A stretch of DNA of 29,500 bases, taken from the NCBI GenBank assembly GCA_024741835.1, contig JAENRP010000074.1, positions 140,703 to 170,202 of the forward strand, in the 5' to 3' direction. Position numbers and translations under genes: made by a program. Source of the DNA: Diplocarpon mali. Taxonomy: Eukaryota; Ascomycota; Leotiomycetes; Helotiales; Drepanopezizaceae. The notes beneath the pieces were generated by a model, which worked only from the letters and a program-made list of their open reading frames with translations, did no database searches and was not told the origin of the DNA. Positions 18,885-28,670 of the stretch are shown here, piece by piece (the stretch's first letter is position 1; each line of letters begins with the position of its first letter).

Positions 18885-20593
18885 CGTTGTCCCGACGTAC
18901 GGCTCTGGTTGAGGAGTGTTCCTTTCCGAAAAGCCCATCTCACGAGACAGAATCGGTCAACAAGCACATGCAGGGAGGAGATGCAATGCTGAAAAGCCGT
19001 CTCGCAGCGTGGTGAGAATCGACTGGCCTTGTCAAGCTTGGAAAATGCTATCGGGAGGTTTGTTTTGGACTTTCCGAGGACTTGCCACTTGCCGGCATAG
19101 CGAGCAGTAGGATCTTTATGACCGCAAGACGGCTAGTTTTCGGCTTTCGGGGCGCTGGATCTCTCGTAGGTGTTTCCTGCACTCCGGTGTCCAGCATCGC
19201 ATAGCATGTCAGGGTACCTCATAGACCAGCTCGATGTTCGGACAGCACATGGTGTAAATCCATCGCGTAATCACGTACATCGTACATGATACATCCCTCC
19301 CTCTCCCTCTGCCTCTGCCTCTTGATTCGAGCCAGACCTCTCCCCACGAGTCAGTCGATGGGATCGTTCGATCTGACGGAGTGGCATTGCCTCCTTTCAG
19401 AAATCCGCTCCGTTCCGCACCAGAGGCGGCGCGCCTCGCACAAGATCGAGCGACTGTGATGGGGAGACGGCAATCAACCACCCAAAGCTTCAGCGACCTT
19501 CGTTTTATGGTGTCTCGGGATGGTGCCTGATATGAAAGCGTGTCACGTGCCGAGTCAGTCTGATCGGGCCCAGTAAATCAGGGACAGCGCTAGCAACCTG
19601 ACACCGCCTCTTTCTTCCCACCGGCGACGTGGGGCACAGCAGTAGAGCGTCTCGAACGACGTATGCAGACTCGGTACGCGGCTCTTGGCTCAACCGTCAC
19701 GCTCGACAGGAACTCCGAGGGTCCATCCGACCATGTATCTCAACAAATCCGTAAAGCTTGCCCGGTCACTCAGAGAGGCTGAGACTGGAGTACCAGGTCT
19801 GCAATGGGAGGTAGAGGTTCGGGACGTGACATTATCTGGCGACCCTTTTCTTCGAAACCCAGGCCAGAACTCCTGATGAAGCTTTAGATCTATCAACATA
19901 CATCAACGGTCAACAGCTTTTCCTCGCCCCTCGGACCGTACCAGTACATGACTTCCCAAAGGAGGTGGTTATGGTTCACTACGTAGGATGCCTTAGGTTG
20001 GAGCTAACCCGTCTGGGCTTAACTCGCCGCTAGACCACCCCGCAAAAGCGCCAGAGAGTCAGGGACCTCCCATGTCCGGGACCCACCGCTCGACTCTCGT
20101 CGCTGCCTGATAGGTCGAGATCGTGCGCTTGTCCCAGCAAGTCTCTGTGATTGGGCAACGGCCAAACCCCGCTGCGACGCTAGCGCAAGGAAGCTCTCCA
20201 CACTTTTATGTTCCTTCCCCTCCTCTCCCTCCGCACCATCCCTTTCACAACCTTCAAACTCTCCAGACCGCTCACACCACCTTCTACACAAAGCTGGCGA
20301 CATCCTGAACTCCCCTTCAACCAACACAACCCAATCCCAACCGCCTTCCCGTCATTACACTGGTCTGCCACGAGATATATATTAACAAAGTAGGTGTCCG
20401 AAATTCCGAGCAGCGAGGAAAGACCAGACAACAAAGAACAGCCTGAAAAGACAGGAGCCGCTCCGGTCGATCATCCCTTCGCCGAAGAAGAGCAGCTAAG
20501 GGCGTGTGATAGAGTCTCTCATTTGCACCAATCTCCTCGGATTCCGAAGAGGAACATCTCCGACCAAGACCCCTCTCCGAAGCAGAATTCAAC
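18885..20593. other. Intergenic region, no gene supported
   Basis: Short frames on both strands lack domains. There is a C/T-rich CCCTCT/GCCTCT tract near 19295-19325 and a pyrimidine-rich promoter-like segment at about 20205-20260. The right end is promoter and leader of the 20594 gene. Confidence 0.45.
20376..20385 (+). promoter_or_regulatory. TATA box of the 20594 gene
   Basis: TATATATTAA lies about 210 bp before the ATG at 20594, downstream of a pyrimidine-rich tract, consistent with a core promoter and a leader of about 180 bases. Confidence 0.5.
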
Positions 20594-21475
20594 ATGGCCA
20601 GTCACAACGGCAGCGACAGCACCCCTCCCAACGAGTCCACCTGCCGGGCTCGCCGAGGATCCTTCACTACCCAAACCTTCAACAATATCTTTGGTGGTGG
20701 CACAATCAATCGGTCCAACAGCACATCGGGTGGCCCAACACCTCTCTTCCCAGGCCCCATCACCACAGCCGCAGCTCAAGACCAACGCCGACGCATGTCC
20801 CTCAATACTGTCGGTCTATCTGGCACGTCCCCAACCCAGGCATCGCCCTTCCCGTTTGGGGGCCGTCGAGGCAGCGTCTCTACTGCAAACTCCGAGGCTA
20901 TCGATGAGAACGTTATCGACGACGATGAGGGCCCCGGCCGCAGCAACCCGACCACCCCGTTCACACGCCGCATGTCATTCGGGGCGCAAGCTCTCAGGAG
21001 CGTTCGAGGCAGCGGTAGCAGCCCCGGGACAGCCGGTAGAGCTCCCTCCTACACTACTGCCCCCCTGCCGTCCATCCCGTCTGGACCTCGCAGCTCTCGT
21101 ATCAGCTCTGGTTCGGGGGGTGGAGGCGTGACGCCCACCTCCCAGAACCAAGCACATCAGGCAAGCATGCAATCAAAGCCCAGAACTGCTTCTGACTATC
21201 CTGTTTCCGCTCGTCCAGGTATTGAAGGGAATGGTGGCTTCAACTGGTCCGAGCAGCTTAGATCCCGTGCCGAAAGTTCCGTCTCGCAGACCCCACGCCC
21301 CATCTTCCCCACCTCTCCCAGCCATGCAAAGCACCTGCCGGTGCACGAGCGGGCCAAGAGCGTCAGTGAGATGCCTGCTCCTCCAGCTACCGTTGCTCCT
21401 GCTCCACGACCCGAGCGCAAGAAGCCCGATGCTTTCCAAGAGCGCATCTTGAAGGGAGACTTCTACATGGACTAG
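20594..21475 (+). CDS. Ser/Pro-rich protein with four RRxS phosphosites, likely conserved in filamentous ascomycetes
   Basis: A single exon encodes 293 residues that are mostly disordered (Ser, Pro, Gly, Thr, Arg). It has no signal peptide or membrane segment, so it is likely cytosolic or nuclear. Four RRxS sites fit the protein kinase A consensus: S23 (RRGSFTTQTF), S69 (RRRMSL), S94 (RRGSVSTANS) and S128 (RRMSFGAQALRS). An acidic patch lies at 101-113. The C-terminal half has three compact motifs that look conserved rather than low complexity: GFNWSEQLRSRAESS (215-229), HERAKSVSEM (251-260) and KPDAFQERILKGDFYMD (277-293). From memory such an arrangement recurs in uncharacterised Pezizomycotina proteins, but I know no function for it. 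The start has a good context (AACATGG). Confidence 0.8.
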   Translation: MASHNGSDSTPPNESTCRARRGSFTTQTFNNIFGGGTINRSNSTSGGPTPLFPGPITTAAAQDQRRRMSLNTVGLSGTSPTQASPFPFGGRRGSVSTANSEAIDENVIDDDEGPGRSNPTTPFTRRMSFGAQALRSVRGSGSSPGTAGRAPSYTTAPLPSIPSGPRSSRISSGSGGGGVTPTSQNQAHQASMQSKPRTASDYPVSARPGIEGNGGFNWSEQLRSRAESSVSQTPRPIFPTSPSHAKHLPVHERAKSVSEMPAPPATVAPAPRPERKKPDAFQERILKGDFYMD

Positions 21476-23421
21476 CTGGACCATGGACGATGCTCTGTTT
21501 TCCTTTCTCCGGTGTTTGACTATACAAATTGCTCGGCACTTTTGCTACCCAGATGGAGCGTTGAAGGCGTTCGCGATAAAAGAGCGACGGCAGAGGGCCT
21601 CGCACGCAAACCGATGGTTGGACAATTTGGACGAGGCAGGGCCGATTGTACGGGTGTGCGCTGGGCGTCCCACTCTCAACTACTGGGCCACTGGATGCTG
21701 GCCAGCCCGCGAGATGCCTCTGCGTCTGGTCTCTTGCTCGAGCCGGGCGCACGGTGTGATTGACGATTGACGAGTTTCTTTTTGTTTGATAGTTTGGCTG
21801 AGGCCCGATGAGACCGGGATACTTATCCTGATGTAGCTGGAGCTAGCTTGGCTCCGTAGGTCTGACAACTGGGATCAATCATCCCAAGTAGATGTACTTT
21901 TTTTTTCTCCCCATATGTAGAAGCACTTTCCTCGGTCTTTTGCTCGTCTGAAATCATCCGGTGCCCCATTCTGTAGCATCACAAGTGTGCGCCGTCCTGC
22001 CACACGACTTCTCTTCATCTCTTTCCACCTGGATATGTATTCTGAAGCAGCAGGGACGTCCTCAACTCAGACCATGATGGCTCATGCTCCAAGACACGTG
22101 TGGGGGAGAGATATGGAGAGATTCAACCCAAATAGGGAAAGCTCGACGCTAGAGATGGAAGCTACGCTCGCTTCAGCGACCACTACCAACGACCAGCTCA
22201 GGTATGCTCACCTCGTCGAGCCCTTGACGTTTCTGTCAGGTTCAGGTTCAGGTTCAGGTTCACTTGAAATAATACTCACCATCCAAGGTCTCTTTTCAGT
22301 GAGGCCGTTGGGGGATGTGAGGTGATACGGTGGATGAAGAGGTTGTCCCTTTGGACGTGATGGAGGAGTAGGAAGCCGGTGGGCTGGGCGGGGAAGGACG
22401 GAACGGGATGGCTGTGGCTGTGGCTGGTTCTTTGAAAGTGCGTTGGAAGTCTCCTGCGCCGGAGATCTTGGGACGGTCAGGGTCGGCAGTCAGGTGCAGA
22501 CGGCGGTTGTGTCTCTCGTGTTGCTGGCGTTGCTCTTCAGCTGTTTTTTTGGGGGGCCCGCGATACACACCTCCTGGGACGCTGGGAGATGCAAGGGCTC
22601 ACGAGGTAGGGATGGCTTTCGTTATGATGCTTATCCATGCTGGGAGCTGAACTGCTTTCCTGTTGTGTTGCGCGTATGCTCTGGAGTTCTGTGCTGTGTT
22701 TTTCCAGTGACTCCTCGGGATTTCTGAGAGTGTGGAGCATGGCGACGTGAATGAATGGCTCGAGCAATTCATGTTGCTCGAGGGTGGCAAGAAGACAACT
22801 CTAGGGGCTGCTTCGGCTGGTATCTCTCGGGTATACACAACTCTGCCCAGTGTTTGTGCTGGAATCTAGTGGCTATTGTTTTTGTTGCGCCTGCGCCCGC
22901 TACGTGGGATTGTTGTGGCTCTATGATCTAGGGTGTGGTGCATTGAGTCTCTGCAGGTTTGGGTGAGATTGGAACTCACCTTTCCCAGCTCATCCACTTC
23001 AATGGCTTTCCTGGTCGGCCCTCTTCTACTTAAAGGCTCCTTGTCCCGAAGACCGGCAACAACCACGACCAGAAACACCCTTCTGAATTTTGTTGTACGC
23101 TGCTAGTACTTCTCCTTCTGTTTCTCTCTCCCCTCGGGATTGGTTTCTGCAGCAAGATTGGGACAGTTTGGTTTCCGTCTCCATTCTGGGTATTTTCCAG
23201 GTGAGATCGGCATCTTGGCAGGCGAGGCACACTCCCTCTGACCCGACCTCCTCTGTCCTCAACCACGACGCCTGAATCACGAGCTAGTCTTTGTTTCTGT
23301 TCATTCTTCCTCGCAACCTCCGGCTTGAGTGTGCGTCTTCGTCTAACTCTGCAGAGGATGCGTAAGACTGACTTCTCAAAGGAAAGTCAACAACCACACT
23401 CCTGTCCCACGTGCCGACACG
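21476..23421. other. Intergenic region, no gene supported
   Basis: This covers the 3' flank of the 20594 gene and the promoter side of the 23422 gene. It holds CAGGTT repeats (22237-22262) and T/C-rich tracts. A minus-strand frame near 22296-22600 reads PPKKTAEEQRQQHERHNRRL but lacks an ATG and a clear splice partner. I call nothing here. Confidence 0.4.
22237..22262 (+). repeat. CAGGTT hexamer repeat, about 4.3 units
   Basis: Four perfect CAGGTT units and a partial fifth. Confidence 0.85.
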
Positions 23422-25379
23422 ATGCCTCCCAAGAAACGCAAGGCCCAGGAGATGGATAGTCGTGTCTCAAGTGCCCGAGAGTCCGGTGGCTACCCGCAAG
23501 ACGTCTACGACGCGTATCACCGTGACATGCGCGCCGCTGGTCTTCGGGGAGGAGACGGCTTCACAGCCGTGGAGCCTGGGCGATCTGCTGACAATATCCA
23601 AGCCCAACCATCGCAACCAAGAGACCAGGCCGGACGAATCTGGCAGAGGACAGTCGATGGTGTCCACTACCAAGTCGCAGGACCGGTTCTGAATCCTCAG
23701 CAGGAGCAGCAGTTCCAGGACCAACTGCAGGCCGAGCGGAGGCAGCAGGAGCAGGCGCGTCAGAAGTCGCTGACTGCTCTGCAAGAGCGCGTAGAGGCTC
23801 ATGGGCGGGTGAGAGGTGTCAAGCAGGCAGTTGTTCCACCGCAAGCTCACCAGCCTGTGTTGCGACCTACCTCACCACCAGCCGGTCAACCTAGCCCTTA
23901 CAATTCCCAGCAACCTGCGTGCCACAGTCTTCGACAACCTGCTCCGCCGAGCTCTCCGCCGGCTCCATTCGCCGCCATCTCACCACCCGCTGGCCAGCCT
24001 CTCCCCCAACCTGTTCCGGCGCCTCTGCGTCAAACCCCGCCAGCCGCGCAGCCTCTTGGTCAATCCCCTCGGCAAAGAGCTCGGGCGCTGGCGGAGATCC
24101 TGCGAGCTGCTCACAGCAGATCCGGGCCTGCTCCGCGACCTGCGGGCCAGCTTCCTAGCATGCCTCTACCGGCAAACATGACAGTTCCTGCTCGGCAGTG
24201 CTTGCATACTGCTACCGACGGGCGAGTCGAGGGCCAAGGCGTCAGCGATCAGGACGTGGTTCGGAAAAACAAGAGTAGGGGCGGTGCAAACGGGCGAGAC
24301 GCAGATGCAGATGCAGAGAGCGTCAACATCGATGATCAAGATCCCCAAGCAAACATTGACCCGGCTCTGAAGACGCCCATTCAGAAGCGTGCCATCTCCA
24401 AGTATGTGCTGTGCCCTCACAGCCGCGGTTTGCACTGACTGACTCGCACCAGGCCCAAGCCAAGCCGCCACAAACATCACCAGGCCCCGGAGGCAGCAAC
24501 GAAGAGCGCCCAGATCAGAGTGGTAGAGCATGTGAATGCCTGTGCCAAATCTGCAAACGAGAGACACAGTCGCGCTGCATTCGTCGCCCCTGGCCAGCCC
24601 GTGCTCAATTACTCCGCGGGACGCAGCGGGAGCTCACCGCAAGTACTTTCTCTCCGCATTTCCTCTTCTTCCTCTCGTCCTGACTAACACTCCCCAGCGA
24701 CCCAGAGAGAAACATAAGCCTTTCAATGCAACTGGCCAATCCCGCAAACGGGCACAGAACCATCGCCCTCGACTGGGACCTTGCATTCTTCCACTCTCCC
24801 GTGATCGCTCGCCACTTCTCCAGCGATGCCCCCGAGGCCGACTACCGCGACGCAGCCACCATCAAGGTGCGCCTCCTGCCTACTGCGATGTGGTTCTCGC
24901 ACTGGCTGTACACCCAGTCTCTCTATCCCCGCCCCCTCTCCGTCGAATCCCCCGTCAGCGACGAGCAGACCCTACTCGTCGATCTCTACCTCCTCGCCGA
25001 GTCACTCGAGATCCCGCGCCTGCAGAACCTCTGCCTCCGCGAACTCAGCCGCGTCCACGACGAGACCAAGACTCTGAGTATCGAGGCCTCATCCCTGCTG
25101 TACACCTACAGCGACAGCCGCTGCCGGCTCCGCGCCTACTTTGTCTGGCGGTACGCCACCAGACTGAGCAGTGAGCAGATCGTGGATGGGGAGGCCGATA
25201 GATACTACTCGCCGCAGATGATGCTCGAGTGGATCGTCCTGTTGACGAGTCTGCTGAGAGGGAAGGAGGCCGGGGAGAAGCTGGCGGGCTTTCAGCTGGC
25301 CTGGTTCCTGGTGCAGGAGAAGGAGATGATCTGGCCTTTCCTGGATTTTCCCGGGACTGACGACCAGGAGCAAGGCTGA
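23422..25379 (+). CDS. Pro/Gln-rich protein with BTB/POZ-like C-terminal region; splicing uncertain
   Basis: The N-terminal part starts MPPKKRKAQE, a likely nuclear-localisation signal. A Gln/Arg-rich helix follows at about 90-130, then a long Pro/Gln/Ala-rich disordered region and an acidic stretch (DADADAE) near 295. A donor GTATGT lies at 24402. Joining exon 1 (23422-24401) directly to 24698-25379 gives a 553-residue in-frame protein. Its end (about 335-540) looks like a fungal BTB/POZ domain: DLAFFHSPVIARHF, MWFSHWLYTQSLYP, LLVDLYLLAESLEIPRLQN. BTB domains bind partners and often act as adaptors for Cullin-3 ubiquitin ligases. A 190-bp segment (24453-24642) also has good splice sites but would shift the frame. 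Alternatively the BTB part is a separate gene starting at 24536 or 24726. The BTB call is fairly firm; the single-gene model is moderate. Confidence 0.6.
24453..24642 (+). other. Possible cassette exon between the two parts of the BTB gene
   Basis: It is bordered by a 51-bp intron-like segment (24402-24452; GTATGT, CTGAC branch, CACCAG) and a 55-bp one (24643-24697; GTACTT, CTAAC branch, CCCCAG). Its length is 190 (3n+1), so inclusion moves the downstream reading out of the BTB frame. An ATG at 24536 inside it can reach the BTB frame through the second intron. Confidence 0.45.
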
Positions 25380-26660
25380 GGCGCGGGGGAGGTGGTTGGG
25401 GTCAGTTGGGATCGGAACTGCACTTTTTCCCCACGATATGCCACGATGTGGGAGAGAGCGGCTTTGATAGCCCCTCGGTTTCCTTCTCGGTTCTCCTCCC
25501 TTAATTTTCTTTTCTTTTAGTGCCTTTCTCTTTATGCGGGCGGGGGAGGGGTTCTTTTTTTTTTTTTTTCGGTCTGCTCTTGCGAGTCTAGTCTCTCGAG
25601 AGAGTTTGAGTTCAGACAAGATAGGATGGCTCCTCGTGTTGCATTTACCTCGAGGGGGATCTGAGGATGTAGAAAGGGGTAATACTACCTGCCAAGGGTC
25701 TGTCCCTGGTACTTTACGCATAGCTTTGCTGCCCCTCTGCTCAGTTGTCTTTTCTTTCTCTTTCTCTGGCTTTTACTATCGGGGACCAGACCGGGCTAGC
25801 CCTCCCGCCGCTGCACATCCGCTGCAGATGCAAGAGTAAAGACGTGTCGAGTCGAGGGTCAGACCTGCGCAGACACCGATGATGTGAATCAAGCTCTCCC
25901 TGGACCTCTGTATCTGGTCGCTGGCTCCTGGGGAGGAGCATGGCGGGGGATGCGTGCGTTTCTTTCTCTCCAGGCGGGCCTTTACTTTCTTGTTTTCTTG
26001 GCACTCTGATCTTTCTTCTTATTCGGGTTTGGGTCTCTCGTGAAGGCGTGAAGGGGGGAGAGAGAACAGAGGCCATTAGGGGCTGAGGGTCATCAGTCAC
26101 ATGACGCGAATGAGTCGAGCTTCTGCATCCGATGTGCTCACGTCCATGCTCGTGGGGTGCTTGTGCCTGTGGCTATGCTCACCTGTCCACGCCTAACTTT
26201 GAAGAAGACGCCGCATGCAAGCAAAAATACCAAGGGAGAAGAAGAAGAAAAAAGAAGATTCATGGGACTCTCGCCCTGATAAGGCTCGGACGGATGAGCG
26301 TCTCGCGGGCTTGGGATCGGGGCCGGAGCGGGTTCCGGGATTCATGCTACTGGCAGTCGATTGATCGGTTAGTCGGTTGGTCAGTTAGTCAATGAATCAA
26401 CCATCCAATCAACCAATCAGCTATCTAACTACTCATCTAATCAACAAGCTAATCAATCAATCGACCGGCGTTGGCATCGTGTCGATCATGATAACCATGA
26501 TAGTAAAACCTGTAAAGCCAATAATAATAGTAATTATAGCCGTAGTAGTAATACGGAATCCTCGCGAATGCACGGGAAATTCCAAAGTCTTGTTTTACGA
26601 GTCGGGCTTGGTTCCCTGTCGTGTTGGGTGCGGTGGTTGAGCTGGGGTTGGGAATGGCTG
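25380..26660. other. Gene-free flank with homopolymer and simple repeats
   Basis: It contains a T15 run (25555-25569), C/T tracts (about 25745-25770), GAA repeats (about 26239-26262) and, at 26362-26470, a degenerate GGTT/TCAA tetranucleotide tract whose left half is G/T-rich and right half A/C-rich. No coding frame is supported. Confidence 0.5.
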
Positions 26661-26667
26661 GTGGGGA

Positions 26668-26699
26668 GTGTCACGGCGCGTCGCACAGCGCCGTGACAC
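26668..26699. repeat. Perfect 12-bp inverted repeat with 8-base loop
   Basis: GTGTCACGGCGC at 26668-26679 and its exact reverse complement GCGCCGTGACAC at 26688-26699. It would form a very stable GC-rich hairpin. No T-run follows and the context is fungal, so it is not a bacterial-type terminator. It could be a dimeric binding site. Confidence 0.85.
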
Positions 26700-26700
26700 A

Positions 26701-28505
26701 ACGGCTGGGTCGGAGCATGCGACGTGCGTGGGTGCCATGGCCGGGTCGAAGCTCGTTTCGTTTCGGATTGTCCTGCTACGACTCGCGAACAATAGAGAAA
26801 GCGGCCCGTGACTGTAGTGTAGTAGGCGTCTCTAGCTTACCTTGTCTTCTGCGCTCTTGACTCAGGAGCCCTACAAGATTGCACAGCGTTGAGCTCATCG
26901 GCCTCGTCGACATGGGGCCTTGCTCTCGCCGTCACAGGGAGGGGAAGAGAAAGGGGGAGGGCGAGGCTTCGCGAGAGGAGCTTCGGTGGTTGGGTGATAG
27001 ATGTGACGATCTCCCGCAACTGGATCGAGATAACCAAGGGCGCTGAAGATGGCTAGAGAAAGGCTCGAGATTTCTCGAGCCGGGAGAGCCGTCTACAGCT
27101 GCGGCATACATGCCTCTAGGCACAACCGGATGCTGCAGAGGCACGAAAGAGTGTAGGGGAGCGAGCGATCCCACCGTCTCTCCGCCCAGGCGCACTGGAA
27201 GAAGATGGAGCCTCGCAGTCGAAGGCTGCGCGGGCTTGTCGGGAATCCGGGTCGAGGTCCTCGACAGAAGCTGGCTCTCCAGTGCCGAGTTGGCCGAGGT
27301 GATTCGGTAGCGGGGCCTCGGTACGGTGTAGCTTTTTGACAACCCAGTCCTGAGGGGGTTCTTCATGCATCCATTGCGTCCGAAAGCCAAGCCGAGTCGC
27401 CGCACTGGTCCAAAGAGGTACAGCAAGGTGGGGGGNCTGGTGGGCTGTAGACTGGAAAAGATCATGGGAACCCTGCAACTATAAAAGTTCCCAGGGGGGT
27501 TGGAAGAGCAAAAGACGAGAAACGATTGTGCGTAGAGCCGCTCGCTTGGGAGAGAGCTGGGCATCGCGCGAATGGCGTAGAGTCGCGGATGCAGAGGGTG
27601 CTCTGGAGATGGCGTGCGTGTGACGAGTCCAGGAGCGAGATGGCTGAGAAGAAGCGAGGCATCGTGGCGTTGGAATCTGCGCTTCCGTCTCCAGAGACGT
27701 GGAAACACCTTCGGGACGAGAGAGTCTGGCACGCGCAGCGAGGCGCTCAGAGCTCGCGACCATGCGCGGGGTGAGACTTGACCGAGACGGCCGGTCGTTC
27801 CGCGACGCAGAGGAGTGAAGGATACGAGGCCATGGTGGCTAAGAGTGTGAGCAAGATGTGGGTAGAGTTGTGGAGAGAGGTATAGATCCAAGGACGGATC
27901 TGGATCTGGATCTGGATATCGGTATGGTCAGGTGTGGATGTGGATGTGGATAGGGATAATGGGATGAGTGGAGGTGCGGATCTCCATCTCGGTGCAGATC
28001 TAGGTCTAAATCGAGGTCTGCCCTAGCCGCTAGCTGTGCAGCCTCTACTCTGGCTACTTCTCTCGCTGGATACCTCAGGTGTCCAGCCCATACCTACAGG
28101 CCAACACCCCAGGCACGTGACGCTCCTCGCCTTGAGCGTTCCAACGCCCCGAGGCGATGCGACAAGGGTGTCCCCGGCCCGAGACTCCATCGGGGACCTC
28201 CTATGCCGGGGACCGATGCCGCGGCCCGGCCGACGGGTCTCGGGGGAAAATCCCGAGTCCGGCACCCGGCACCCGGGCGGCGACCTTGTCCCGGCAGGAC
28301 GAGTCGGTGGGTGAGCTGGTGCTTGCCGTGATCCTTGCTCCCAACCGGAACCGCTGGAGGCTGACGCAGGTGCAGGTGGTCTCCTGGGTCGGTGCAGAGG
28401 TAGAGGCTGATGCAGATGCAGATGCAGATGCAGCTGTCATGGCACTGGGGAAGGGATGGAGAACAGACAGCGGAGGTGTGGTGGTGTGGCGGTGGTGTAG
28501 TCAGG
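26701..28505. other. Gene-free GC-rich stretch
   Basis: The 319-codon minus-strand frame (26932-27891) lacks any domain and contains one ambiguous base (N at 27436), so it is not called. GGATCT units occur at 27896-27919, GGATGT units at about 27933-27952 and GATGCA units at 28409-28433. Confidence 0.45.
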
Positions 28506-28670
28506 TATGGTATGGTATGGTATGGTATGGTATGGTATGGTATGGTATGGTATGGTATGGTATGGTATGGTATGGTATGGTATGGTATGGTATGGTATGG
28601 TATGGTATGGTATGGTATGGTATGGTATGGTATGGTATGGTATGGTATGGTATGGTGTGGTGTGGTATGG
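28506..28670 (+). repeat. TATGG pentanucleotide microsatellite, 30 perfect units plus 3 degenerate
   Basis: Thirty uninterrupted TATGG units run from 28506 to 28655, followed by TGTGG, TGTGG, TATGG. The long frames through it encode only Met-Val-Trp-Tyr-Gly or its antisense and are not genes. Such length and purity predict high allele variability. Confidence 0.95.

Noticed and set aside
20394..21131. 245-codon plus-strand frame overlapping the RRxS protein
   Set aside because: It starts at a GTG in the leader and runs out of frame through the 20594 gene. Composition is Pro/Ala/Thr noise without motifs.
22296..22600. Minus-strand frame with a hydrophilic segment (KKTAEEQRQQHERHNRR)
   Set aside because: It has no ATG and no convincing acceptor upstream, and the second half is low complexity.
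22940..22990. T-arm-like GTGAG-TTCCAAT-CTCAC on the minus strand
   Set aside because: The T stem pairs, but no matching acceptor stem, D arm or anticodon arm was found upstream, so it is not a tRNA.
24536..25174. 212-codon plus-strand frame through the BTB region
   Set aside because: Unspliced, it gives an Arg/Pro-rich translation typical of the wrong frame of a GC-rich gene. The other frame carries the BTB-like motifs.
26932..27891. 319-codon minus-strand frame
   Set aside because: No recognisable domain, Ser/Arg/Pro/Leu-rich, crosses an ambiguous base, and no splice or promoter context supports it.
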